Positions 1-7,140 of a stretch of DNA of 17,808 bases are shown piece after piece (positions within the stretch are counted from its first letter, which is position 1; each line of letters starts with the position of its first letter). The position numbers were made by a program, and so were the translations under genes. Under the pieces are notes generated by a model. That model made no database searches. It saw nothing but the letters and a program-made list of their open reading frames with translations, and was not told the origin of the DNA. Origin of the DNA: Flavobacteriales bacterium (GTDB taxonomy: Bacteria > Bacteroidota > Bacteroidia > Flavobacteriales_D > Sanyastnellaceae); contig JANRAA010000229.1 of NCBI GenBank assembly GCA_030728235.1, positions 1 to 17,808 of the forward strand. The letters are read 5' to 3'.

Positions 1-2
1 AC

Positions 3-893
3 ATTGGACTCACGTATGATTTGAGTCAAGATTTGAAAGCCATTTTTGTAGGAGCTGGACAAAATTTAGAGTGGAGATTCATTACAAATAACAACAACGA
101 TACAATACTTCACAGCGGAGTAAACTCATCGAGTCACGCCTATTTTAGTGAGATGGAATGTATGCGCTACAACCGCATCTACTCAGTAGAAGTGCGTGCA
201 GAATATTGCGGGGTAGTAGGCCCTTGGAGTTCGCCAGTTTTCATCATCATAGAGCCCTTGCCTTATGTAAACGTCCTCCCACAATATTGCAACACCACCC
301 AATTTCCTGGAGTGACATTGCTTTGCGACTTTGTTGAAATCGTAGACTCATACGCATGGCAGTTGACCCCTATTGAAGCTGGCGATCCAACGATGACGCC
401 AATAGGCCCAGCCATTGTGACTTATTCAGTGAATACTACCGCATTGTACCTGTTACCATTGGGCTTGCAGTTTGGCACTACATACCGCGTTGGAGTTAAG
501 CCATTGCTTGGCACACTTGATTCATGCAACAACCCCCAAGAAGGCGATTACGGATTCTTTTGTCCGATTACAATTGGAAATCCAACTGCGCCTCCGATTC
601 TTCCGCGCAGCGTGTATTTTGACAGTGAAGCCCGCGTTGGAGAGTTGGGAGTGTTCCCAAATCCAACGACCAATGGAATGGTTACGCTATCACTGCAAGA
701 CATACACGTTTTCGGAGAGGGAAGTGTAGAAGTATACGACCTTCAAGGAAAGCTTGTAAGAGCCGACTATTTTGCGGCATTGGAAGAAGCCACTTTTATC
801 GAATTAAACTTGAGTGATCAGGCGCCAGGCAGATACAACATCGTGCTTCATGGCAATGGATTTAAGCAAAGCTCATCTGTTGTCGTTCAATAA
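3..893 (+). CDS. Secreted surface protein, 3' fragment, with T9SS type A C-terminal sorting domain
   Basis: The reading frame is open to the left edge of the window, so only the C-terminal ~296 residues are seen and the true start lies outside. The visible part is Cys-containing and beta-rich, with fibronectin-like spacing (for example YNRIYSVEVRAEYCG and YRVGVKPL), as in large adhesins and extracellular proteins of Bacteroidota. The last ~80 residues (about 651-890) form a type A sorting domain: VFPNPTTNG, then VEVYDLQGKLV, a gap, and LSDQAPGRYNIVL ending in VVVQ. In this family the domain directs export by the type IX secretion system and is cleaved at the cell surface. No catalytic domain is visible, so the function of the mature protein is unknown. 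A 96-base gap separates it from the sugar locus, and it probably does not belong to that operon. Confidence 0.85.
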   Translation: MGLTYDLSQDLKAIFVGAGQNLEWRFITNNNNDTILHSGVNSSSHAYFSEMECMRYNRIYSVEVRAEYCGVVGPWSSPVFIIIEPLPYVNVLPQYCNTTQFPGVTLLCDFVEIVDSYAWQLTPIEAGDPTMTPIGPAIVTYSVNTTALYLLPLGLQFGTTYRVGVKPLLGTLDSCNNPQEGDYGFFCPITIGNPTAPPILPRSVYFDSEARVGELGVFPNPTTNGMVTLSLQDIHVFGEGSVEVYDLQGKLVRADYFAALEEATFIELNLSDQAPGRYNIVLHGNGFKQSSSVVVQ

Positions 894-949
894 CGGAAAA
901 GATGAATTAGAATTGTTAGAAACTTAAGCCTCAGACTGGTCATTTTCCG
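894..949. other. Imperfect inverted repeat after the T9SS gene (weak terminator candidate)
   Basis: Immediately after the stop codon, CGGAAAAGATGA (894-905) can pair with TCATTTTCCG (940-949), giving about ten pairs with a two-base bulge and a loop of about 34 bases. There is no U-tract after it and the loop is long, so this is at best a weak transcription boundary or an RNA stem. Confidence 0.2.
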
Positions 950-961
950 AGGTCAAAGCGG

Positions 962-969
962 CAATTTTG
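962..969 (+). promoter_or_regulatory. Possible Bacteroidota -7 element upstream of the sugar locus
   Basis: CAATTTTG matches TAnnTTTG at all but the first fixed base, and lies 20 bases before the ATG at 990. No clear TTG/TTTG -33 element was seen at the usual distance. The position, in the only substantial gap before a long co-directional gene set, makes it the best visible candidate for the operon promoter. The sequence match alone is weak. Confidence 0.25.
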
Positions 970-989
970 CACTGGAAACGGATCCATTG

Positions 990-2081
990 ATGAGCAACCT
1001 AAAGTTTAAGACATTTCTTTCTGACGAAGGCTACGGACATATAGTGAGGCAGCGCGCCATCATTGAAGCCATGCGGAGTTTGAACAGCGGCCTCGACATT
1101 ACAATTCAAACCTCTCGCCATCTTGATGCGGCCAAGCACCTCATCAAAGGGGTTAAAGCCATTGATCGATATAACAACATCACTTGGCATAAAGGTCATA
1201 ACGGCTCTCCCGATCTCGATTTGATTTTCAATGAATACGAAACCTATTTTGACCGATCGGTCTCGTTTGTCGAAAACGAACTAGCAGAATGGGAAGGTTA
1301 CGATTTTCTCATTTCAGACTTTGTCTACGAAGCTTTTCCACTTGCCATGCGTCAAGGGGTGCCCGCATTTGGGGTTGCCCATTTCACCTGGGATTGGTTT
1401 TTTGCTAAGCTATATCCACCGCCCATTTCAACCAAAGTAATGAATAGCTTCTTCAGGATGGCCAAGCAGGCAACAGCCTTATATTTTCCGCCATTTACGC
1501 CTGAAGAAATCTTGCGTTACTACCACGAAAATGCCATTCAAGTTCCTTTGATCATGCGATCAGAGATCAACCATAAATCGACAACTCCCAACAGTAAATT
1601 CAAAGTACTGATCATGGATAGCGGCGCTGGCGTTTTGCGACAGTCGATACTGAAAGCCATGAAAACCGTTGAAGAGCTCACCGATTTCGAATTTTTCGTG
1701 TCTTCGAATCTCGAAATCGAGCAGAACAATATCTCCTTCATCGATAAAGACGAACTCATGGTTGACTACATTGGTGAAATGAACCTCGTAATTGGCAGAG
1801 CAGGCTTTAACACCATCAGTGAGTGCATCGGACTGCGAACTCCAATGTTGCTAATTGGAGAGGCCATGAATCCCGAGATGAACGAGAACATCTTGAACTT
1901 GAAACGTGAGGGGTTGGGAACCTTCATCAGCATGGAAACATTTGAGACCGGATTGAATGAATACCTGCCTCATTTCCTTGATCACGAATACAAATCGCTG
2001 CTGCTCAACATGCAGAACCATGAACTGCCCGTTGATGGGGCGCATGTGATAGCTAACAATATACTCGACAGGTTACAATGA
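990..2081 (+). CDS. GT-B fold glycosyltransferase or UDP-sugar hydrolase (MurG/PseG-like)
   Basis: This 363-residue protein has a two-domain GT-B layout. Near the N-terminus is GYGHIVRQRA, like the glycine-rich GxGHxxR loop of PseG-type UDP-sugar hydrolases and MurG relatives. The middle has DFLISDFVYEAFPLA and a FTWDWFFAK segment, which resembles the GT-B domain at the N-terminus of plant L-arabinokinases. The C-terminal half has GRAGFNTISECIG, the usual nucleotide-sugar-binding segment of GT28-like proteins. I chose the ATG at 990; a TTG at 987 would add one residue. The stop overlaps the next start as ATGA. Because NeuA-like and NeuB-like genes follow, a hydrolase that frees a sugar for the NeuB-like enzyme is possible, but a glycosyltransferase role is equally compatible. 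The substrate is unknown. Confidence 0.7.
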   Translation: MSNLKFKTFLSDEGYGHIVRQRAIIEAMRSLNSGLDITIQTSRHLDAAKHLIKGVKAIDRYNNITWHKGHNGSPDLDLIFNEYETYFDRSVSFVENELAEWEGYDFLISDFVYEAFPLAMRQGVPAFGVAHFTWDWFFAKLYPPPISTKVMNSFFRMAKQATALYFPPFTPEEILRYYHENAIQVPLIMRSEINHKSTTPNSKFKVLIMDSGAGVLRQSILKAMKTVEELTDFEFFVSSNLEIEQNNISFIDKDELMVDYIGEMNLVIGRAGFNTISECIGLRTPMLLIGEAMNPEMNENILNLKREGLGTFISMETFETGLNEYLPHFLDHEYKSLLLNMQNHELPVDGAHVIANNILDRLQ

Positions 2082-2668
2082 GAACGATTGCCATCATTCC
2101 CGCCCGTGGCGGATCAAAGCGACTGATTGGGAAAAACATATACCCCCTGTTTGGAAAACCCCTCTTGGCATATACGATAGAAGCGTTACAAGCATGCGAC
2201 TTTGTTGATGACATATACGTTAGTTCAGATGACACAGCAATACTTGACGTGGCTCAAAAATGGGGAGCGAAAGGGTTGAAACGTCCGGCTGAACTTGCAG
2301 ACGACAAGACACCGAAAATTGTCGCCATACGCCAAGCGGTTGACGACCCGATGGTGCTCGCCGATGGTGAGGTAGAAAACGTAATTGTAGCCCAAGCAAA
2401 CTCCCCGGAACTTACGAGCGAAGATTTCAAACGTGGGTATGCATTGATGACCGACCATCATTTATGGGAGGTTATGAGCGCAGATGAAAACGGAGTTCAA
2501 AATGCCGCCTTTCGAATTGTAAAAAGACACGCCTTGTTCAATACCTTTCTAAGCGCGCATTGTGGGTTTGTGGTTGCAAACAACATCGACGTGCATACCA
2601 TAGAAGATATTCACGCATTGGAAGCTGACCCAATGTTCAAAGCAAAACATCACCCAAACGCCCAGTAA
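2078..2668 (+). CDS. NeuA/PseF-like acylneuraminate cytidylyltransferase, short and divergent
   Basis: This family transfers CMP from CTP to a 2-keto-3-deoxy sugar acid, making CMP-activated nonulosonic acids. The N-terminus carries the nucleotide-binding signature IPARGGSK (residues 7-14) followed by GKN and GKPLLAYTIEA; ISSDD-like VSSDDTAI and RPAEL follow as in NeuA. At 196 residues it is shorter than typical NeuA (about 220-230), with a compressed region after about residue 130. Where the family has QPTSP this protein has QANSP. Near the C-terminus the metal-binding D-x-D-T of NeuA reads D171-V-H173-T, so the second acidic residue is replaced by His. It overlaps the upstream gene by four bases, and asnB begins one base after its stop. 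Family membership is clear; the substrate (sialic, legionaminic, pseudaminic or another acid) is not. Confidence 0.82.
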   Translation: MRTIAIIPARGGSKRLIGKNIYPLFGKPLLAYTIEALQACDFVDDIYVSSDDTAILDVAQKWGAKGLKRPAELADDKTPKIVAIRQAVDDPMVLADGEVENVIVAQANSPELTSEDFKRGYALMTDHHLWEVMSADENGVQNAAFRIVKRHALFNTFLSAHCGFVVANNIDVHTIEDIHALEADPMFKAKHHPNAQ

Positions 2669-2669
2669 T

Positions 2670-4493
2670 ATGTGTGGAATAGCAGGGTACATCGGTCGTT
2701 CAAGACCAAATGAAGACAAAATTCAGCGCGCTTTAGCCTCAATGAATCAACGTGGGCCCGATGCAAAAGGTGAGCTTACGATTGATGAGCCCGGAGGCAG
2801 TGTTGTTTTGCTGCATGCCCGGCTAAGCATCATTGACCTCGACCCACGCTCGAATCAGCCATTCAACAGAGGGCCAGTGCAACTTGTTTTCAACGGTGAG
2901 ATTTACAACTACCTCGAAATCAGGAGTGAGCTCGAGCAGTTGGGGCATCAGTTCAGTACCGACTCAGACACAGAAGTGCTCGTTTACAGCTACTTGCAAT
3001 GGGGTGCTGCATGCACTGATCGCTTTGAAGGCATGTGGGCATTTGCTTTGTACGACGAGCGCAATCAAACACTCATGTTATCGCGTGATCGTTTTGCAGA
3101 GAAACCGCTTTACATGCATCGCACAAGCGACGGTATTTTCTTCGCGTCGGAGGTAAAAACCTTGATGCAGCTGAGCGGAAAAAAGTTTGAAATCAATCAC
3201 GATCATGTTTTGCGCTATGTTGTAAACGGACACAAAGCGTTGTATAAAACAGAACAAACCTATTTCCATGAAGTCGAAGAACTGCCAGTAGCAACCAACC
3301 AAATTGTCAGATTGGATGGTAGTTTTTCGCGCAGCAAATATTGGACCCCCGCATTGAATGAGCAGTCGATGAGCATGGAAGAGGCCATAGCCGGCACCCG
3401 CGAACGACTTATCGACAGTGTAAAACTGCGCATGCGATCAGACGTACCCCTTGCTTTTTGTCTGTCGGGCGGCGTTGATAGCGCCAGTTTGGTATCCATT
3501 GCTGCCAAAGAATTTAATGTCACCGCGCATACCTTCTCGATTATCGACAACGACCACCGTTACGACGAATTTGAGAACATACAGGCCACCATTGACGATA
3601 CCGGGTGTGAAAGCACCAAGATCATATTGTCTCCAGGAGAAGAAAACATCGACCGACTGGAATCATTGGTAGCATATCACGATGCGCCGGTAGCTACAAT
3701 ATCGTATTTCGTGCACTCCTTTTTATCGGAGCAGATAGCCAAGAATGGATTTAAGATTTCAATTAGTGGAACAGCAGCCGACGAATTGTTCACCGGTTAT
3801 TACGACCACTTCGTTCTGCATCTGTATGAAATGCGCAACCATCCTGATTTTCAGCGATACAAATCAGAGTGGGAGACCTATCCCCTGCAGTTTGTCCGTC
3901 ATCCCGATTTTAGGAAATTCGATTTGTATTTCGACAACCCTGGGAAACGCGACCACATTTACCTAAACAACGAAGAGTTCAGGTCGATGCTCAACAACGA
4001 TTTCAACGAACCCTTCACCGAAACTAAATATTGCGATTCATTGCTGCGAAACCGCATGATGAATGAGCTTTTTAATGAAGTAGTGCCTGTTATACTTCAT
4101 GAAGACGACCTCAATTCCATGATGTTTTCGATTGAGAATAGAAGTCCGTTTCTCGACCGCTCCCTCTTTGAGTGGGCATATAGCATTCCTTCAAGTTTAC
4201 TAATCGACCAAGGCTACAACAAGCACATACTTCGAGAATCGATGAAGGGCATTTTGAACGACCAGGTACGCTTGTCGAGAGAGAAAAAAGGGTTCAACGC
4301 CTCCATCAATTCCATTTTTGACTTTAACAACCCCAAGCACCGCTCCTATTTTCTTGATGATTCCTCAATATTCGAGTATTTCAACAGAGAGAAAATCGAG
4401 CATTTATTGAATAAAGGCGACTATCCGAACTCGTACAAGAAGTTCTTATTCAATTTCATCAATGCGAAGATATTTTTGGAGCAGCATAGTTAA
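2670..4493 (+). CDS. asnB: Asparagine synthase (glutamine-hydrolysing)-type amidotransferase
   Basis: This 607-residue protein has the full AsnB architecture. The mature N-terminus would begin with Cys2 (MCGIAGYIG), the class II glutaminase nucleophile. FNGEIYNYLE and SDTEV line the glutamine site, and RDRFAEKPLY is the usual linker motif with Ala in place of the common Gly. The synthetase domain has the PP-loop SGGVDS at 266-271, then DELFTGYYDH and the late ENRSPFLDR motif. Bona fide AsnB makes asparagine from aspartate, ATP and glutamine. Relatives inside O-antigen loci (WbpS in Pseudomonas aeruginosa O6, WbtH in Francisella) are linked to amidation of uronic acid carboxylates. Its position between neuA-like and neuB-like genes favours a sugar carboxylate as acceptor, but that is inference; the sequence itself does not distinguish the two roles. 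Confidence 0.9.
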   Translation: MCGIAGYIGRSRPNEDKIQRALASMNQRGPDAKGELTIDEPGGSVVLLHARLSIIDLDPRSNQPFNRGPVQLVFNGEIYNYLEIRSELEQLGHQFSTDSDTEVLVYSYLQWGAACTDRFEGMWAFALYDERNQTLMLSRDRFAEKPLYMHRTSDGIFFASEVKTLMQLSGKKFEINHDHVLRYVVNGHKALYKTEQTYFHEVEELPVATNQIVRLDGSFSRSKYWTPALNEQSMSMEEAIAGTRERLIDSVKLRMRSDVPLAFCLSGGVDSASLVSIAAKEFNVTAHTFSIIDNDHRYDEFENIQATIDDTGCESTKIILSPGEENIDRLESLVAYHDAPVATISYFVHSFLSEQIAKNGFKISISGTAADELFTGYYDHFVLHLYEMRNHPDFQRYKSEWETYPLQFVRHPDFRKFDLYFDNPGKRDHIYLNNEEFRSMLNNDFNEPFTETKYCDSLLRNRMMNELFNEVVPVILHEDDLNSMMFSIENRSPFLDRSLFEWAYSIPSSLLIDQGYNKHILRESMKGILNDQVRLSREKKGFNASINSIFDFNNPKHRSYFLDDSSIFEYFNREKIEHLLNKGDYPNSYKKFLFNFINAKIFLEQHS

Positions 4494-4498
4494 ATTTG
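4491..4498 (+). promoter_or_regulatory. TAnnTTTG box overlapping the asnB stop codon
   Basis: TAAATTTG is an exact match to the -7 consensus and lies 21 bases before the ATG at 4520. A second exact match, TATTTTTG, lies at 4471-4478. No -33 TTG is found at 17-23 bases from either box, and AT-rich coding ends produce such matches by chance, so an internal promoter here is only a possibility. Confidence 0.2.
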
Positions 4499-4519
4499 CA
4501 ACCACGAAAAACACACAAC

Positions 4520-5227
4520 ATGTTTATAATATCAGAGATTTCACCTCAATTTAGCGGAGACTTGGCTACGGCCGAGCAGATGATTTTACAATCGAAACTC
4601 GGAGGAGCAGAGGCTATAAAAGTGCAATTGTACGAGCCTGAGCAGTTCAATAAGCCGGAGAGTCACCGCATGAGTTTTGAGGAGTTGAAGCACTTGCAGC
4701 AGTTCGCCAAGCATCATGGCATCGATTTGTTCGCTACCCCTTTTGCTCCAAAATTCTTGGATTGGTGTGTTCAGCTCGATATGAAATACATGAAAGTCGC
4801 TGCGCGGATGCACGTCAACTTCCCAGAACTGACGCGTGACATCATGAGCTTAAAAAAGCCCACTTTCGTCTCTATTCCTGCCGACATGGCCAAGGAAGAT
4901 CAAGATAAAATTGAGATCGTTGACCACGCCATGTACTTATACTGCGTCGTTAAATATCCAACCTTGGTTGAAGAATTCGAAATGCCCGACTTCAACAACA
5001 GTCGTTTTCACGGTATTTCTGATCATACCCTCGGAAATTCAGCCGCTTTGTTTGCATCCGCCCATGGCGCGAAGTATTTAGAAAAGCACTTCACCCTGCG
5101 CAACTCATTTCAGCGCACTGGAGAGATGGCTCATTTGTGTTCAATGACCATGGAAGACCTTGCCATGATTAAGAATACAGCCATGGAGTTTGAGACCTTG
5201 CGCAGAGTAACAGGAATGAATGGCTGA
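4520..5227 (+). CDS. NeuB-like N-acetylneuraminate synthase family protein lacking the SAF domain
   Basis: NeuB enzymes condense phosphoenolpyruvate with an N-acetyl hexosamine to make nine-carbon nonulosonic acids. The 235-residue product matches the NeuB TIM barrel from end to end: an N-terminal IISEIS..SGD strand, KVQLYEPEQF, LFATPF, YMKVAARMHVNFPEL, YCVVKYPT, SDHTLGNSA (His169) and EKHFTL (His190). These two His correspond to the metal-binding pair of NeuB. After residue ~200 the usual PDHKAS-type segment is replaced by GEMAHLCS. The protein then ends, so the C-terminal SAF (antifreeze-like) domain that makes NeuB about 340-350 residues long is absent. The next gene follows immediately with no SAF remnant. 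I chose ATG 4520 because the family starts within a few residues of this strand; a TTG at 4496 would add eight non-family residues. The substrate is unknown. Confidence 0.85.
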   Translation: MFIISEISPQFSGDLATAEQMILQSKLGGAEAIKVQLYEPEQFNKPESHRMSFEELKHLQQFAKHHGIDLFATPFAPKFLDWCVQLDMKYMKVAARMHVNFPELTRDIMSLKKPTFVSIPADMAKEDQDKIEIVDHAMYLYCVVKYPTLVEEFEMPDFNNSRFHGISDHTLGNSAALFASAHGAKYLEKHFTLRNSFQRTGEMAHLCSMTMEDLAMIKNTAMEFETLRRVTGMNG

Positions 5228-6548
5228 GGAAATACGTCAGGCGACAACATCATTTCACAAACTGCGCAAAGCGGGAAAAACGACAGATGAAGGACTGGCA
5301 TTTCGGTGCATGTCTGAAAATGTCTCGTACCGCCTAACCAAAGCAGAAGCATCTGATTTCTTCATCGGTGTGCGCATGTTTATACGCATGGTGCGGCTTA
5401 TGCGCAGCGGCGGACAAACCTACAAAACCCTTGTCGGCAATAGCGGCAATGCCATTTTGGAGTGCAACTTCGTGTATGAAGAGTTGGAGCAGCAGTATGT
5501 AGAAAAGCAAAGTGGTGAAGCGCCATCTTTTTTTATCTCGAAGGAAGATTTGCCTCGGGCACTGTCGTCAGTACAAGATGTGATGCATTACTCGTGGTTT
5601 GCAATTTGGCACCTCATCCGCAACGTGTTTGCGAAAAACAGAGGTAATGTAGCCATGCAGTTGGTATTTGTAGCCGAGTGCGCCGCGTTGTTAAAACTCT
5701 GCAAACAACTAAAAATAAGAAACTTGTATGATTTCGCTCCTTATCTCATCGATTCGAATTGGGCGTATTTACTTTGTCGAGACACCATTGTAAACTACTG
5801 TAAACTGCCGTCGCCAGGTCCTTTGTACACCCACAACCACACCTTGTTGTGCGATACATTGATTTTGAGCAACCACTATCAGTTTGAAGAGATAGCCAAG
5901 TACAGCGAAGTGAAATTCAAGCACGTTGAGAAATGGCTGCCTGAATATGCGTTTACCTACATCGATCGCTACTTGTCTCATCCAGCAACCATCGACAAAA
6001 CCATCGGTTATTATTCGCATGGCGGCTGGCTGCGGGCGCATGAACAGCACGCCGACGACGGTTTGAACATACCTGCTGCCGAGCATATCTTATTGCAACA
6101 CCTCGCCCAATTTGTTTCAGAAAACCCCGATTTTTCAGTCATCATCTTTCCTCATCCGCGCGAGCGAAAAGAAGAAATTTGGGACCGCACACGCGCCCAT
6201 TACGCAGGCTATTTCGAGAGCGAGCAGCAATTTAAAATCATAGAAAAAGATATCCGTACAGCGCATAGTTTCGAAAAAGTAGACATCGCCATGGCTGCCT
6301 TTAGCACCATACTCTACGAGCGCCTATTTTGCGGTTACAAAACCCTTATTGGCAATTACGGCATCCCCAATTTCCCTATGTCGGGGTCGTCATTAAATGC
6401 GATTTGCTTCAATAATTATGAGCAGTTGCAAGAGCTCATCCTGCGCGCGGCAGGGATGTCGAACAACACATTCTTTGAAAGCTTCGGTTTAATCGATTAT
6501 AAGTTCGATCACTATCCTTATTTTTCAGACCATGATCGCAATAGTTGA
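5220..6548 (+). CDS. Unrecognised surface-carbohydrate protein; candidate GT-B sialyltransferase-like enzyme
   Basis: I do not recognise this 442-residue protein as a named family. It is cytosolic-looking, with no signal peptide or clear membrane spans. The N-terminal ~200 residues are mostly helical and have no motif I know. The C-terminal half looks like a GT-B nucleotide domain: a DDG at 279-281, FPHPRE at 310-315 (His-Pro at 312-313), and FSTILYERLFCG near 361-372. The order acidic-acidic-Gly, then HP, then S/T is that of bacterial sialyltransferase motifs, and an HP also occurs in CDP-glycerol-type polymerases. Its location after neuA-like and neuB-like genes makes transfer of the CMP-activated sugar an attractive role. 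It overlaps the previous gene by eight bases and hisH by 17. The motif match is short and could be coincidental. Confidence 0.6.
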   Translation: MAEEIRQATTSFHKLRKAGKTTDEGLAFRCMSENVSYRLTKAEASDFFIGVRMFIRMVRLMRSGGQTYKTLVGNSGNAILECNFVYEELEQQYVEKQSGEAPSFFISKEDLPRALSSVQDVMHYSWFAIWHLIRNVFAKNRGNVAMQLVFVAECAALLKLCKQLKIRNLYDFAPYLIDSNWAYLLCRDTIVNYCKLPSPGPLYTHNHTLLCDTLILSNHYQFEEIAKYSEVKFKHVEKWLPEYAFTYIDRYLSHPATIDKTIGYYSHGGWLRAHEQHADDGLNIPAAEHILLQHLAQFVSENPDFSVIIFPHPRERKEEIWDRTRAHYAGYFESEQQFKIIEKDIRTAHSFEKVDIAMAAFSTILYERLFCGYKTLIGNYGIPNFPMSGSSLNAICFNNYEQLQELILRAAGMSNNTFFESFGLIDYKFDHYPYFSDHDRNS

Positions 6549-7140
6549 TTACGGATTAGGAAATTTGGCTTCGGTGCGCAACATGCTAAAAAAAGCGGGT
6601 GCCCCGAGTGAAATTACGCGCGACCCAGACCTCATCATGAAGGCTGACCGTGTGATTCTGCCTGGCGTGGGCGCCTTCGGCATTGGCATGTCGAACCTGA
6701 ACAGCTTCGGTCTTGTGGAGGTGCTCAAAGAAAAGGCGAAAACCGGAAACCCCATGCTTGGCATTTGTCTAGGTGCGCAGCTGATGACCGCCTTCAGCGA
6801 AGAGAATGACTGTGAGGGATTGAATTTTTTTGATGCTCGCACAAGTAGATTCCCGAATGATGGCGACTTAAAAGTGCCACACATGGGTTGGTCGAACATC
6901 ACCATTGAACAAACCCAACACCCCTTGTTTGCAGGCGTTGTTGTAACTCCGCGCTATTACTTCGTTCATAGCTACTACATGCAAGCCATGCGCGAGAGCG
7001 ACCAGCTTTGCGGTTGCCAATATGGATTGACCTTTGCTGCTGGGCTTGCCAAAGACAACCTTGCAGGCGTACAATTTCACCCCGAGAAAAGTCATGTCTT
7101 CGGCTTGCAACTCATGAAGAATTTCATCGCATGGAAATGA
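6532..7140 (+). CDS. hisH: HisH-type glutamine amidotransferase subunit (surface-sugar paralogue)
   Basis: This 202-residue class I glutaminase begins MIAIVDYGLGNLASV and has the catalytic triad of HisH: Cys79 in GICLGAQ, and His183 and Glu185 in QFHPE. The oxyanion-loop segment PGVGAFG is also present. In histidine synthesis HisH supplies ammonia to HisF for imidazole glycerol phosphate formation. Here it sits with hisF and a WbpG-type gene and no other his gene, which is the arrangement of the P. aeruginosa wbp cluster, where these proteins supply ammonia for acetamidino-sugar formation. I infer that role. The start overlaps the preceding gene by 17 bases and the stop overlaps the hisF start as ATGA, so the pair is probably translationally coupled and forms a heterodimer. 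Confidence 0.93.
   Translation: MIAIVDYGLGNLASVRNMLKKAGAPSEITRDPDLIMKADRVILPGVGAFGIGMSNLNSFGLVEVLKEKAKTGNPMLGICLGAQLMTAFSEENDCEGLNFFDARTSRFPNDGDLKVPHMGWSNITIEQTQHPLFAGVVVTPRYYFVHSYYMQAMRESDQLCGCQYGLTFAAGLAKDNLAGVQFHPEKSHVFGLQLMKNFIAWK

Noticed and set aside
472..729. Second small gene inside the T9SS-sorted protein
   Set aside because: It is an out-of-frame shadow. The other frame carries the sorting domain and is open throughout.
894..989. Strong rho-independent terminator after the T9SS gene
   Set aside because: The inverted repeat is imperfect, has a ~34-base loop and lacks a U-tract, so it is listed only as a weak candidate.
4496..4519. TTG start for the NeuB-like gene
   Set aside because: It adds eight residues before the conserved first barrel strand. 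ATG 4520 places the start where family members begin.
7008..7136. Upstream extension of hisF to a start at 7008
   Set aside because: The extension lies inside hisH in another frame and encodes no HisF-family residues. The family N-terminus fits the ATG at 7137 or 7131.
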